Below are positions 49,284 through 59,515 of a stretch of DNA of 64,000 nucleotides, piece by piece. The notes beneath the pieces are model-generated. The model did not search any database, had not been told where the DNA came from, and saw only the letters and a list, made by a program, of their open reading frames with translations. This DNA is from Chloroflexota bacterium (GTDB lineage: Bacteria > Chloroflexota > Anaerolineae > Anaerolineales > Villigracilaceae): the NCBI GenBank assembly GCA_016235425.1, contig JACRLC010000010.1, forward strand, positions 62,001-126,000, written 5' to 3'. The position numbers and the translations under genes are program-made. Numbering within the stretch: position 1 is the stretch's first letter; every line of letters begins with the position of its first letter.

Positions 49284-50393
49284 ATGCGCCCAACCTATCT
49301 TCAAGTCAATCTCTCTCAGCTCAAACAAAATCTCGAATCCATCCGCGCGCACGCCGCGCCTGCAAAGGTCATGCCGATGGTCAAGGCCAATGCCTACGGT
49401 CACGGCGTGGATGGCGTTGCGCCGTTCATCGAACCATACGTTGATTATTTCGGGGTGGCCCTCGCTGAAGAGGGAATTCATTTGCGCCAGTTGGGAATCA
49501 GAAAACTGATTCTGGTTACAGGCGGGACTTTGCCCGAACAACTCCCGTTATTTTTTGAACACGACTTAATCCTCGCCGCCTCATCTTTGGACCTGCTAAC
49601 TGCCGCCGATAAACTGGCAGAATCCACCCGCAAGCGGCTCAAAGTCCACCTCAAGATTGACACGGGCATGGAAAGGGTCGGCGTCCGCGATTACGAGGCC
49701 GAGTCATTGTTGGAGAAATCGCTTGCGTGTAGAAACATAGATGTGGAAGGGATTTTTACACACCTCGCGAACTCAGAAGTGATTGACCGAAAATACTCGC
49801 TTATGCAACTGGAACGATTCCAGGAAGTTCTGCGATTTTATGAAAAGAGAAGTTTACCCATGCCGTTGAGGCACGTCTGTAATTCTGGCGGAATCCTGAA
49901 CCTGCCCGAAGCGCACTTTGACATGGTTCGTCCCGGTGTGTTGTTTTACGGAGTGTATCCGGGGCGCGAAGTGAATCGGGTCGTGGATGTGAAACCCGCG
50001 CTCACCTGGCGGTCACGTGTGGTTTTCAGCAAAATGACAATGCCCGGGCGGCCAGTCAGCTATGGGTCGTTGTGGCAGGCCGAAAGTCCCGCGCGAATCG
50101 TCACTATCCCGTGCGGTTATGCCGACGGGTATTTTCGTCGCATGACAAACCACGCGCGGGTCATCGTCAATGGGAGGAGGTATCCGCAGGTTGGGCGTAT
50201 CTGCATGGATCAGTTTATGGTCAATCTTGGCGAGGACAACGCTCAGGTGGGGGACGAGGTGGTTTTGCTGGGCGAGGGCATCACGGTGGAGGATCTGGCC
50301 AAATGGGCCGGCACGAACGAATACGAGGTGATGACGAATATCAGCGCGCGCGTGCCGAGGGTTTACATTGGCGGTGCGTCCACTCGCGCGTAG
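49284..50393 (+). CDS. alr: Alanine racemase
   Basis: 369 aa. PLP enzyme giving D-alanine for peptidoglycan. PLP Lys34 in MVKANAYGHG, the TIM barrel with KIDTGMERVG, and the second catalytic Tyr in PVSYGSLWQAE are present. GGRYPQVGRICMDQFMVNLG is the usual C-terminal motif. The hairpin just upstream isolates it from the DUF1761 gene. No clear Shine-Dalgarno. Confidence 0.95.
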   Translation: MRPTYLQVNLSQLKQNLESIRAHAAPAKVMPMVKANAYGHGVDGVAPFIEPYVDYFGVALAEEGIHLRQLGIRKLILVTGGTLPEQLPLFFEHDLILAASSLDLLTAADKLAESTRKRLKVHLKIDTGMERVGVRDYEAESLLEKSLACRNIDVEGIFTHLANSEVIDRKYSLMQLERFQEVLRFYEKRSLPMPLRHVCNSGGILNLPEAHFDMVRPGVLFYGVYPGREVNRVVDVKPALTWRSRVVFSKMTMPGRPVSYGSLWQAESPARIVTIPCGYADGYFRRMTNHARVIVNGRRYPQVGRICMDQFMVNLGEDNAQVGDEVVLLGEGITVEDLAKWAGTNEYEVMTNISARVPRVYIGGASTRA

Positions 50394-50431
50394 GGTACAA
50401 TTGGCGGGCATTTCCAAAGTTGAGGTGAAAC

Positions 50432-50974
50432 TTGAATCGGTATTTGAAAGATTATCTTATTTTGTTCGCCGTGGCGGGCGTCATTGTTGGATTGGATCAA
50501 TGGACGAAGTGGCTCGTGCGCGCGAACCTTCCGTTTCGCGGAACATGGTTACCTGATTGGTTAAGCTGGCTCAGTCCATACGCGCGCATCGTTCACTGGT
50601 ATAACAGTGGCGCGGCCTTTGGCATGTTCCAGAATGGGAACTTGATTTTTACGGTGCTGGCTTTCATCGTGATCGGCGCGATCATCTATTATTACCCGCA
50701 CGTGGAGGCCGGTGACTGGTCATTGCGGCTGGCGATGGGAATGCAGCTCGGCGGCGCAACTGGAAATTTGGTTGACCGCCTGGGCATGGGCAAGGTGACG
50801 GATTTTATTTCGGTAGGCACGTTCCCGGTTTTTAATATTGCAGATGCAAGCATCACGGTCGGGGTGGGTGTTTTGCTGTTGGGCGTGTGGTTGAAGGAGC
50901 GCTCCTTGAAAAAGGACGCTGAGACGCAACAGGACACGGGGAATGAGATGAGAGTATCGAGCGACGAGCAATGA
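50432..50974 (+). CDS. lspA: Lipoprotein signal peptidase, first copy
   Basis: 180 aa from a TTG (GAGGTG upstream). Four transmembrane helices. Conserved LDQWTKWLVR at 21-30, NSGAAFG at 58-64, GNLVDRL with catalytic Asp115 and FNIADAS with catalytic Asp138. The tail KERSLKKDAETQQDTGNEM and beyond is low-complexity and partly repeat-derived. A paralogue follows 145 bases downstream. Confidence 0.93.
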   Translation: MNRYLKDYLILFAVAGVIVGLDQWTKWLVRANLPFRGTWLPDWLSWLSPYARIVHWYNSGAAFGMFQNGNLIFTVLAFIVIGAIIYYYPHVEAGDWSLRLAMGMQLGGATGNLVDRLGMGKVTDFISVGTFPVFNIADASITVGVGVLLLGVWLKERSLKKDAETQQDTGNEMRVSSDEQ

Positions 50975-51038
50975 GATAAGAGCAACAAGTGATGTGCGGG
51001 AAGGCAATTCTTTTTGAGGTGACTCACCTTACGCAGAA

Positions 51039-51092
51039 CGTCCCGAAGGTTCTTGTAATTCAGGTTTGCCTTTTGCTAAAACCTTCGGGACG
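51039..51092. repeat. CGTCCCGAAGGTT palindrome, copy 3
   Basis: Left arm 51039-51051, right arm 51080-51092, identical to the two other copies. It lies between the two lspA genes. Confidence 0.85.
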
Positions 51093-51118
51093 ATGTGTAA
51101 CATCAATGAGGTAATATC

Positions 51119-51631
51119 TTGAACCGAGTTTTCAGGGATTATGCAATATTGCTGGGGCTGGCAGGGGTTGTGGTTGCACTCGATCAATGGACGAAGTGGC
51201 TGGTGCGGACAAACATCCCTTTTCAAGGCACATGGCTTCCTGAATCGCTCGAGTGGCTAAGTCCGTACGCGCGGATCGTTCATTGGTCAAATAGCGGCGC
51301 GGCGTTTGGATCATTTCAAAATGGGAATCCGGTGTTCATCGTGCTGGCATTCGTCGTGATCGGTGCGATCCTTTATTATTACCAGCGGGTCGAAGCAAAC
51401 GAGCGTTTCCTGCGGCTGGCGATGGGATTGTATATGGGCGGCGTCATTGGAAATCTGATTGACCGCTTGACGCTCGGCGAAGTCACAGACTTTATTTCCA
51501 TCGGGAATTTTTATATTTTCAACGCGGCGGATTCGGCCATCAATGTTGGGGTGGCTGTGTTGTTGATTGGGATGTGGATGAGGGAGAGGAAGAAGAAAAA
51601 GCAAGTTCCGGGAGGTGAGGATCAGCAATGA
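51119..51631 (+). CDS. lspA: Lipoprotein signal peptidase, second copy
   Basis: 170 aa from a TTG (GAGGTAA upstream). Catalytic Asp115 (GNLIDRL) and Asp138 (FNAADSA) fall at exactly the same positions as in the first copy, with no gaps over 140 residues; by hand count 96 of the first 140 residues match. Both appear active. An adjacent in-tandem pair suggests a local duplication followed by divergence. Confidence 0.93.
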   Translation: MNRVFRDYAILLGLAGVVVALDQWTKWLVRTNIPFQGTWLPESLEWLSPYARIVHWSNSGAAFGSFQNGNPVFIVLAFVVIGAILYYYQRVEANERFLRLAMGLYMGGVIGNLIDRLTLGEVTDFISIGNFYIFNAADSAINVGVAVLLIGMWMRERKKKKQVPGGEDQQ

Positions 51632-51703
51632 GTGAGAGAAATGAGTAACAAGTGATGAGTAACGAGTAATTGGTAAATAGTGATTGGAGATGAGCAACCA
51701 GAG

Positions 51704-52642
51704 ATGAGCGATCGAGTGGAAGTTTTTTCTTATGAAGAGGAGAAGGCGGGGCGGCTCGACAAGTTTTTGGTTGAGCGCCTGCCGGAGTTTTCGCGTTCGC
51801 GTCTGCAGGGGTTGATCGCAGATGGTCTTGTGGATGTGGATGACCAACCCGCTAAGAAGGCGGGACAGGCCATCGAGCGCGGACAAAAGATCATCGTGCG
51901 AATCCCGCCAGCCGCGCCGAGCGGTTTGATCGCAGAAGATATTCCGCTGGACATTGTCTTTGAAAATGGCGACCTGCTAGTGGTCAATAAACCTGCGGGA
52001 ATGGTCGTGCATCCTGCGGCGGGACATGCCTCCGGCACGCTGGTCAATGCCGTGTTGGGCTATGATCCTGATATCGAGGGCATCGGCGGGGAGGAGCGTC
52101 CCGGCCTGGTGCATCGGCTGGATAAGGAGACTTCGGGTTTAATTGTGCTGGCAAAAAACGACCAGTCTCATAACTGGCTGCAGGAACAATTCCGTTTGCG
52201 AAAAGTGGAAAAAACATATCTTGCACTCGTGGATGGCAGGCCGCCCACACCCACCGGCCGCGTGGAAGCCGCGATCGGGCGCGACCCAAGTCACCGCAAG
52301 AAGATGGCGGTTGTTTCCGAAAAGAAGGGCCGCGAAGCAATTTCAGAGTACAAGACGGTAGAGAATTTTACAGAACACACGCTGCTCGAATTTCATCCGC
52401 TCACCGGGCGCACGCACCAGATCAGGCTGCATTGCGCGTTTTTGGGATGTCCGATTGTGGGGGATGAAGTGTATGGAAGGAAGAATCCGTCCATTGAAAT
52501 TGGGCGGCATTTCCTTCATGCTTACAGGTTGAAAATCATACTGCCCGGAGAAACGCGGCCGCGTATGTTTGAGGCAGAATTGCCGGGGGAATTGCAGGGT
52601 GTATTGCAGCAGTTGCGGAGTCAAAAGTCTCCCGACTTTTGA
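51704..52642 (+). CDS. RluD-like pseudouridine synthase
   Basis: 312 aa from the ATG at 51704; a GTG at 51680 would add residues encoded by intergenic GATGAG repeats. An S4 RNA-binding domain (about 10-70: [23 protein letters not shown]) is followed by the RluA-family catalytic domain with the active Asp in [16 protein letters not shown]. Conserved [10 protein letters not shown] near the end. Its last residues (RSQKSPDF) and stop lie in the third copy of the double-hairpin repeat. Confidence 0.93.
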   Translation: MSDRVEVFSYEEEKAGRLDKFLVERLPEFSRSRLQGLIADGLVDVDDQPAKKAGQAIERGQKIIVRIPPAAPSGLIAEDIPLDIVFENGDLLVVNKPAGMVVHPAAGHASGTLVNAVLGYDPDIEGIGGEERPGLVHRLDKETSGLIVLAKNDQSHNWLQEQFRLRKVEKTYLALVDGRPPTPTGRVEAAIGRDPSHRKKMAVVSEKKGREAISEYKTVENFTEHTLLEFHPLTGRTHQIRLHCAFLGCPIVGDEVYGRKNPSIEIGRHFLHAYRLKIILPGETRPRMFEAELPGELQGVLQQLRSQKSPDF

Positions 52643-52673
52643 CATTCTCCAAAATCAGGAGATTTTGGAGTCC
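52615..52673. repeat. Double-hairpin repeat, copy 3 (contains rluD-like stop codon)
   Basis: Reads GCGGAGTCAAAAGTCTCCCG then a second hairpin ending GATTTTGGAGTCC. Its reverse complement aligns over the full length with the copy at 18267-18321, so relative to its host gene it is inserted in the opposite orientation. Confidence 0.85.
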
Positions 52674-52694
52674 GACTCTACAAGAGGAGAAATC

Positions 52695-53735
52695 ATGGAA
52701 TACATAGACCTTCGCTCTGACACCGTCACAAAACCTACGCCTGAAATGCGCGAAGCGATGGCAAAAGCCGCGGTGGGCGATGATGTTTACGGCGATGACC
52801 CAACCGTCAACAAATTGCAGGAAATGGCGGCGGGGATGCTGGGCAAGGAGGATGCGTTGTTTGTCCCTTCGGGGACGATGGGAAATTTGCTGGCGTTGCT
52901 GGTGCATTGCCAGCGCGGCGATGAAGTGATCGTTGGCAACAAGGCGCATATCTATCTCAATGAAGTGGGCGGGATGTCTGCATTGGGTGGGATTCATCCG
53001 TGCCCAATTCAAAATCAAGCGGATGGCACGCTGGCGCTGGACGACATTCTCGCGTCCATTCAGACCGAGGATGTGCATCACACCATTACGCGGCTGATCT
53101 GCCTTGAGAATACACAGAACGTCTGCGGCGGTGTTCCGTTGACGCCCGAATACACGCGGCAGGTGGGAGAGTTGGCGCGAAAGAATAACCTGTCCCTGCA
53201 CATTGACGGGGCGCGCATTTTCAACGCGGCGGTGGCGCAGAATGTGTCGGTGCGGGAGTTGGTGGACCCGGCGGATTCGGTCATGTTTTGCTTGAGCAAG
53301 GGATTGGCTTCGCCGGTCGGTTCGATGCTGGTTGGCACGAAGAAGTTCATTGCGCGGGCGCGTCATTTGCGGAAGATGCTTGGCGGCGGGATGCGGCAGG
53401 TGGGCGTGCTGGCCGCGGCGGGAATCATTTCGCTGGAGAAGATGATCGAGCGGCTGGACGACGATCATGCCCGGGCGAGGAAATTGTCTGATGGCCTGAA
53501 GCAGGTTCGAGGTCTGGTTTTGGACGCGGGTTCTCCATCCACAAACATGGTTTATTTCAATTTGTCGGATGATGTCCGCTTGAGTGAGAATCAAATCGTC
53601 GAAATGATGAATGAACGCGGGGTGTTGGTGGATTGGTCAGGCGTGCGCCGCTTTCGTCTTGTGACCCACTGTTGGATTGACGACCAGGCGGTGAAGCGCG
53701 CGGTATCCGCGCTCAAGGAAGTGCTGGCTCATTAG
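52695..53735 (+). CDS. ltaE: Low-specificity L-threonine aldolase
   Basis: 346 aa from the ATG at 52695 with AGAGGAG upstream; the upstream in-frame extension crosses the repeat and the previous gene. Fold type I PLP enzyme: [45 protein letters not shown] and the PLP Lys in [17 protein letters not shown]. Cleaves threonine and allo-threonine to glycine and acetaldehyde. Its stop overlaps the convergent GGDEF gene by four bases. Confidence 0.95.
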   Translation: MEYIDLRSDTVTKPTPEMREAMAKAAVGDDVYGDDPTVNKLQEMAAGMLGKEDALFVPSGTMGNLLALLVHCQRGDEVIVGNKAHIYLNEVGGMSALGGIHPCPIQNQADGTLALDDILASIQTEDVHHTITRLICLENTQNVCGGVPLTPEYTRQVGELARKNNLSLHIDGARIFNAAVAQNVSVRELVDPADSVMFCLSKGLASPVGSMLVGTKKFIARARHLRKMLGGGMRQVGVLAAAGIISLEKMIERLDDDHARARKLSDGLKQVRGLVLDAGSPSTNMVYFNLSDDVRLSENQIVEMMNERGVLVDWSGVRRFRLVTHCWIDDQAVKRAVSALKEVLAH

Positions 53736-55330
53736 GTGTTTTTGTGAGGGGAAGTTCCGCCGGGTTGTTTGCCTTGTTTTTCGAACTGGTCCCAGTGACT
53801 TAGATCCGGCTCGACCTGGTTGCGGCCGCGTTCTTTGGCAATGTAGAGGCGGCGGTCGGCCAGGTCAATCAATTTAAAAATCTCGTCAGCTTCGACCGGA
53901 AATTCTGCAATTCCCTGGCTTATTGTCGGAGCCGGGATGGCTTCCTTTTTTCGATTTCTAAGCTGTACCTTGGACATGGTCTCGCGAATTCGGTTGGCTA
54001 CCTGCATGGCTTGCACGCCGCTGGTATCGGGCAGGGAGATGGCAAATTCTTCGCCGCCCCAGCGGCCGATCGCGTCGGAGTGTTTGACGTGACGCCGGAT
54101 CGTTTCGCATAATTTGGTGAGTATTTCGTCCCCTGCGAGGTGGCCGTAGTTGTCGTTATATTGTTTGAAATAGTCCACATCCAGCATGATCAGGCTGAGA
54201 TGTTGGTTTGATTTTTGGGTCGTTTCCGCCTGCTGTCGCAAAATTTTGATGAAATAACCATGGTTGTAAACGCCGGTGAGGCTGTCGACGTGGGCCTGCT
54301 CTTCCACCAGCGCGTGGCGAAGTGAATTATCGAGCGCCAATGCGGCGCGTTGCGCCATGTTCGACAACAGCTCCATATCACTGCGGTTGAAGGCATTTGG
54401 ACGGTAACATGCAATGGCAATGATGCCGTTGACGAATTCACCCTGCATGGGCACACCCATCCAGGAGAGACTGGTCTTTTGTTTTCCGATGATGACGGTT
54501 TTTACCCCGGCGAGATTCACGTCGCGGCGCAGGTCCGGCAGGAATAATCCCTTTCGGTTTCGCACGACCCAGCCGGATAAGGTCCCTTCCATGTTTGCGT
54601 GCACATCCTTGAAGTATTCCCCTTCATCGTAAAAAAGGTGCAGGGAAATTTCCTCCCCCTCAACCATCCCGACGTAGTATGTGTCTGCTTCGAGGGCGTT
54701 TTGAATGGCGGCATTCAACAGTGATGTAACCTGCTCGGTGTCGAGCGAAGAAGCGATCTGCCGGCTGAATTCGTTGACGATTTCAAGCCGGTTGATCTGC
54801 TGCCGCGACAAATATTTTAGCTGTTGGATTGTCTCGATGACAATCAGCGCAGCAATAATGAGGCTGAACTGTATTACCCGTTGATGGAGCTGGGTGAGAT
54901 ATTCAAGGTTTGCGATTGAGGAGATCAGGGTGGAACTCAGGACAATAAAGTAGGACGGGCCTCGTTCAGAGACAATGGAAGTGGAAATGGAAGCCACGAT
55001 CATCAATGCGCTGAGTTGAATCCACATTTCATCTGGCAGGATGATTGACAGCAAACCCAATGAGATACCGACCAGGATGGCATTGATCCACGCGTACAGC
55101 AATTTATTTTTTGACGTGGAAATATACAGCAGGTAGAAAAAGGAAAGGTAAAGATTGCCGACCACCCCGTATCCGATCAGGATGCCCTTTTGAAACATGG
55201 TCAGGGGATATTTCACCAATGCCGTGGTTATCGTAGCCAACAACATAAAGATCCCAGCCAGCACCGAGGGCAGAATTGAGATCAGGTGTTCCTGGGGGGC
55301 AAAGCCATCGTTTTTTGTTTTATCAGACAT
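53732..55330 (-). CDS. Membrane GAF-GGDEF diguanylate cyclase
   Basis: 532 aa. Six hydrophobic helices in the first 175 residues, GAF domain (about 195-345: [28 protein letters not shown]) and C-terminal GGDEF domain with GGEEF at about 425-429, a functional variant. At the inhibitory-site position the residues are KHSD rather than RxxD, so product inhibition may be lost. Transcribed three bases after the HD-GYP gene; synthesis and degradation of cyclic di-GMP are encoded together. Confidence 0.9.
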   Translation of the reverse strand: MSDKTKNDGFAPQEHLISILPSVLAGIFMLLATITTALVKYPLTMFQKGILIGYGVVGNLYLSFFYLLYISTSKNKLLYAWINAILVGISLGLLSIILPDEMWIQLSALMIVASISTSIVSERGPSYFIVLSSTLISSIANLEYLTQLHQRVIQFSLIIAALIVIETIQQLKYLSRQQINRLEIVNEFSRQIASSLDTEQVTSLLNAAIQNALEADTYYVGMVEGEEISLHLFYDEGEYFKDVHANMEGTLSGWVVRNRKGLFLPDLRRDVNLAGVKTVIIGKQKTSLSWMGVPMQGEFVNGIIAIACYRPNAFNRSDMELLSNMAQRAALALDNSLRHALVEEQAHVDSLTGVYNHGYFIKILRQQAETTQKSNQHLSLIMLDVDYFKQYNDNYGHLAGDEILTKLCETIRRHVKHSDAIGRWGGEEFAISLPDTSGVQAMQVANRIRETMSKVQLRNRKKEAIPAPTISQGIAEFPVEADEIFKLIDLADRRLYIAKERGRNQVEPDLSHWDQFEKQGKQPGGTSPHKNT

Positions 55331-55333
55331 CGG

Positions 55334-58300
55334 TTAACCGGAAGCCAGCAGGTCAGCGGCCTGACCCTGCATAACCAGCTGTTCAAACAGAATGACGATC
55401 TTCGGATCAAACAGGACCCCGGACTGTTCGCGCAAATATTTGAGAGCTTCCTCCGCTGGGACTTTTTGCCGGTAGGGCCTGTTGCTGGTAAGGGCGTCGA
55501 ACGTATCCACAACCGCGAACAACCTCGCCAGGTGCGGAATGTCCTCCCCGCTGAGTCCGATTGGGTAACCGCTCCCATCCCAACGTTCCTGGTGGTAGCG
55601 GATGACGGGCAGTGTCTCCTGCAGGAAGGGAATCCCCTCCACAATCCGCGCGCCGATATCGGGATGCAGGCGCATGAGCTTCCATTCACTTTCATCCAGC
55701 GGCCCAGGCTTGTGCAGAATGGTATCGCTGATTCCAATTTTCCCAATATCGTGCAGGAGCGAACCACGCTCGAGCGCCTTCAATTCGTGATGGGGCAGTT
55801 CCATTGCCACTCCAAGTTTTCCCGCCAACTGGCTGACGCGTGTGCTGTGTCCTTCGGTCTCGCGGTCGCGCGCATCCAACGCGGACATCAGTGCGGCGAG
55901 TGTCTGGTCATAGGTAGCTTCGAGGGTATCGTACGCGTCCCTGATCTCACGCGCCTGGCGGCGGGATTCCACCAACAACAGCGAGCGTTCCAACGCAATC
56001 GCGGCCTGGTTGACCAGTGTCTGTAAGTCCGCAGGGCTGGCCGGTTTGTGTGACCGGTCTTCCGGGATGTTCATCCACAATGCGCCATATTTTCGGATGG
56101 GTGTTTGAATCGGCAGGCAGACGCGCGTGGCGGAACGTCCCTGGGAGAGATAGATCAACTGTCCCGAGTTCATTACCTGCCTGATCGTTTCCAGGGGATG
56201 GTTGGTTCCGGTATGAACGCCGTTGGCGTCCACTTCCACTTCCGCTTCGATCTTCCCATCGGATGTAAATAAGACGATGCCGGTGGATGATCCTTTGGCA
56301 AGTTTATGGGCTGTTTGCGCTATGTCGAGAGCCGCACTGCGTAATTCCTCGGCCTGAATGATCTGGTTGCTCAACCGGTACAGCAGGGATGTGGTACGCA
56401 GTGAGGCGCGTAATTCCTGCTGTAACCAGGTGCTTTCAAACGCGCCCGCGGCCTGAATGGAGAGCAGTTCCGACAGGGATTCATCGTTCTCGGTAAAGAA
56501 TACTTCATTTTGTTTCCCAAAGGCCAGGATGGTCCCAATGTTCAGGCGGTGCCAGCGAATGGGGATGGCAAGCATACTTCGCAGGCCGCCGTTATCGATT
56601 TCAAGGTGCGACGTGGCCGTATATTTCCGCACGTCCCGCACGCGGAACGGCTGTGCCGCGTGTAACGCGGCATGAACGAGAGCATCCGTTTCGCCTCCAT
56701 GTTGCAGGGAAGCAAGCAGGCGCGGGGCATAACCGGATGAGGCGCTCTGCATAAAGTCGCCCTCCTGGCCGAGTTGGATCTGGACATACGTAAACCGCGC
56801 CTGAAGAATTTGCCTTGCAATGGACGAAATTTCCCGCGCCGTGGCTTCCGGCTCGACCATTGCAGAAAGCAGACTGCCGGATTGGATCAACTCCATCAAT
56901 CGCTGGTGATAGCCGGAGCGTTCCCAGGCGCGTGTCAACTCAGAGGCGATGGCTTCGGTCAATGCAACGTCCACACTGCTGAAAGCATTGGCCCTTTCGC
57001 TATTGATTACGATTGTGCCGTTCACGTGCCCATTGAAGATCAGCGGGATGATGACGGCGGAGAGATTGTTCTCATTCTCAAAAAGGATGTAGTCGGCGTC
57101 CAGCCTGATATCGTTGATGATCTGTGTCTTTCGCTGGCGCACCGCGCGTCCGATGGCCCCCGCAGAGATATTCTGGCGATAACCCGGAGGGATCAAATTG
57201 GTCTGGCGCCCGGCCGCCGCAAGAAGCATGAATTCACGGCGATCCGATTCGTATATGTAAAGACTGACGAGTGAGCAGTTTATCGCCCGGTCGAGCGTAT
57301 TGACAGCCAGTTGCGCGGAGACGGGTTGGTCCAATTGATTTTCGAGCTGCTGACTTAGTTCGGCCAGGAGAGTCAACTGCGTGTTGCGCCGCTTTTCGAT
57401 GGACAGTTGACGCGATAACGAGTTGATCTGGTCCGATTGGGCGTTTACACGGACGCGCAGTCCGTCGCGAGTGAGGGCGAAAGGCTTCAAATATCGCGCC
57501 AGGCGTTCATCCCACGAGATCAGTCCCATATCCTGGTCTTGATCGAGAGGCGCATCCACAGGTTCCGTCAGTTGAGCCATCAAGCCGTTAATGGTCATGA
57601 GGGTCGTTGCAATCCCGTAATACATCACCACCGAGATCAGGAGGAAAAAAAGGAGTGCGGCTTCGCGCACCAAAAAACCAACCTGGTCCATGCCGATCAC
57701 CAACTGGTCGGTAAAGGCGAGCAGGGCGCTCAAAAAAATGAGCGTCATGAGTTGCACGGTGCTTCCGATCATGATGGCGCGCTTGCCTAAAATATCCCCT
57801 TCAGGAAGTGCAAGATTTTGCCACGGGAAAATATCCTCGAAGAGGATCACTGCCGTGAAAAGAGCGGGACCGATCAAGTGCGGGAGTAAGGGACCTGCAA
57901 AAAAAATCAGGCTCCAGGCCAGCCACGGGATCGCAGAAAGCCGGGAGAGAAGCCCGCTAAATTTCAGGCTGGGGTTGTAGAGAGAGACCGCCCCAATCCC
58001 CGCGCCTAATAAAAATGCACCGGCCAGCAGAGAACGAAAAGGCAATAACCGGGTGTATGAATGTTCGTGAAATGCGCCGATCGATAAAAGGAAGATTCCG
58101 CTTGCGACATTCACAAGAAAGGCGATGCCCTTCAATATTTCCCTGTCGTGAATCTTATTGCTCACAGGCGTGATGGGAATGGTTTGGGCCAGCCCCACAA
58201 AGATAAAAAGGATGCCTTCAACAAACAAGCCGGCCCGGGCAAATAGCCCGCCCAATAGAATAAGCAGTAAAACTGCAGAGCCTCTAATTAATATTTCGCG

Positions 58301-58504
58301 CCTGGCTTGCACCTGGATCGAGAACAACATCTGGCATGAAAGCGAGACCGTATAACATAGGATGCCCAGTGTATTGATCATCCATGCGGGTTGTCCTGCG
58401 AGAACGCTTTGGAAATGGCCCGGAATTAAAAGCAAACTCATCCCCATCATTATGAGGATGCCGGATGAGAGCGCATTTAGATTATTTGTCGATCGACTCT
58501 TCAT
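55334..58504 (-). CDS. Polytopic GAF / HD-GYP phosphodiesterase
   Basis: 1056 aa from the ATG at 58504; a GTG 15 codons earlier is possible. Nine or so hydrophobic helices in the first 310 residues, a coiled linker and three GAF-like domains (about 385-545, 560-700, 720-840). The C-terminal HD-GYP domain has HSTRVSQLAGKLG, LLHDIGKIGI, HPDIGARI and HQERWDGSGYP near 971-981. Family members hydrolyse cyclic di-GMP to GMP. First gene of a two-gene operon with the cyclase. Confidence 0.92.
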   Translation of the reverse strand: MKSRSTNNLNALSSGILIMMGMSLLLIPGHFQSVLAGQPAWMINTLGILCYTVSLSCQMLFSIQVQARREILIRGSAVLLLILLGGLFARAGLFVEGILFIFVGLAQTIPITPVSNKIHDREILKGIAFLVNVASGIFLLSIGAFHEHSYTRLLPFRSLLAGAFLLGAGIGAVSLYNPSLKFSGLLSRLSAIPWLAWSLIFFAGPLLPHLIGPALFTAVILFEDIFPWQNLALPEGDILGKRAIMIGSTVQLMTLIFLSALLAFTDQLVIGMDQVGFLVREAALLFFLLISVVMYYGIATTLMTINGLMAQLTEPVDAPLDQDQDMGLISWDERLARYLKPFALTRDGLRVRVNAQSDQINSLSRQLSIEKRRNTQLTLLAELSQQLENQLDQPVSAQLAVNTLDRAINCSLVSLYIYESDRREFMLLAAAGRQTNLIPPGYRQNISAGAIGRAVRQRKTQIINDIRLDADYILFENENNLSAVIIPLIFNGHVNGTIVINSERANAFSSVDVALTEAIASELTRAWERSGYHQRLMELIQSGSLLSAMVEPEATAREISSIARQILQARFTYVQIQLGQEGDFMQSASSGYAPRLLASLQHGGETDALVHAALHAAQPFRVRDVRKYTATSHLEIDNGGLRSMLAIPIRWHRLNIGTILAFGKQNEVFFTENDESLSELLSIQAAGAFESTWLQQELRASLRTTSLLYRLSNQIIQAEELRSAALDIAQTAHKLAKGSSTGIVLFTSDGKIEAEVEVDANGVHTGTNHPLETIRQVMNSGQLIYLSQGRSATRVCLPIQTPIRKYGALWMNIPEDRSHKPASPADLQTLVNQAAIALERSLLLVESRRQAREIRDAYDTLEATYDQTLAALMSALDARDRETEGHSTRVSQLAGKLGVAMELPHHELKALERGSLLHDIGKIGISDTILHKPGPLDESEWKLMRLHPDIGARIVEGIPFLQETLPVIRYHQERWDGSGYPIGLSGEDIPHLARLFAVVDTFDALTSNRPYRQKVPAEEALKYLREQSGVLFDPKIVILFEQLVMQGQAADLLASG

Positions 58505-58658
58505 GTTTCGCAAAGGATAGCATAAGAAGCGGTTTTTATCTACCTTCACGGCAAAATTGCATTTTTGATTTCTGTTATAATCCGCCTGCCGGATGGAACC
58601 GTTCCTGTGGGGATGTGGTTCTTCTGTGCCGAAAATTATTCCTGACAGGTTATCGATA

Positions 58659-59495
58659 ATGCAGACATATATCCCCCTTGCTCAAATTGATGAAGCCGCG
58701 CAGGAGGTTCGGAAACGGACCTTACATAAACCGCGCATTGCCATCATTCTCGGCTCCGGCCTGAACGGTTTGGCTGATTCCGTTCAAAAAGCCGACCTCA
58801 TCCCTTATGGCGACCTTCCCCATTTTCCCGTTTCAACGGTGGAAGGCCACGCCGGGCGTTTCGTCATCGGCGAATTGGAGGGGCAGACCGTGCTCGTGAT
58901 GCAGGGCCGCATCCATTATTACGAAGGCTACAGCATGGCGCAGGTCACCTTGCCCGTGCGCGTGATGCAGCGCCTGGGAATTGAAACACTCATCGTGACC
59001 AACGCCGCGGGTGGCGTACATCCGGATTTTCAGCCCGGCGACGTGATGTTGATCACGGATAATCTCAATCTTATAGGTATGTCCGGTTTGAATCCTCTCA
59101 TGGGGCCAAACCTCGATGAAATCGGTCCGCGCTTTCCAGATATGAGCCAGGCATACGACCGCGGCTTATGCGAGCTTGCGCGCAAGGTGGCAAAAGAATC
59201 CGGCGTCCAATTGCGCGAAGGCGTATACGCCGGCTTGAGCGGACCTTCGTTTGAATCCCCCGCGGATTTGCGTTTTCTAAGATTGGCCGGTACGGATGCA
59301 GTCGGCATGTCCACGGTCCCGGAAGTGATCGTTGCCCGTCACGGCGGGATGCGTGCGTTGGGACTGTCGGGCATCAGCAATAAAGCCAACCTGGATGGGT
59401 CCACCGTCACCACGCACGAAGAAGTGATCGAAGCTGGAAAAGTGATTACGCCCAAGGTCGAGAAAATTATCCGCGGTGTATTGCGCGGAATGTAA
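58659..59495 (+). CDS. punA: Purine nucleoside phosphorylase, trimeric type
   Basis: 278 aa from the ATG at 58659; in-frame extension upstream lacks support. Phosphorolysis of inosine and guanosine. AIILGSGLNGLAD phosphate loop, GRIHYYEGYS, TNAAGGVHPDF, GLSGPSFESPAD and VGMSTVPEVIVARHGG, then the ISNKAN motif with the purine-contacting Asn, are all family-typical. AGG lies about ten bases before the ATG. Confidence 0.94.
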   Translation: MQTYIPLAQIDEAAQEVRKRTLHKPRIAIILGSGLNGLADSVQKADLIPYGDLPHFPVSTVEGHAGRFVIGELEGQTVLVMQGRIHYYEGYSMAQVTLPVRVMQRLGIETLIVTNAAGGVHPDFQPGDVMLITDNLNLIGMSGLNPLMGPNLDEIGPRFPDMSQAYDRGLCELARKVAKESGVQLREGVYAGLSGPSFESPADLRFLRLAGTDAVGMSTVPEVIVARHGGMRALGLSGISNKANLDGSTVTTHEEVIEAGKVITPKVEKIIRGVLRGM

Positions 59496-59515
59496 GTGAT
59501 TTTGCCAACCCATAC

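Noticed and set aside
50432-51631. Two lspA genes considered as an assembly duplication
   Set aside because: The copies differ at about a third of positions and have different flanking sequence, so they are real paralogues.
52536-53594. Minus-strand ORF (352 aa) over threonine aldolase
   Set aside because: Overlaps almost the whole aldolase gene, which has intact PLP motifs; no domain visible in the antisense frame.
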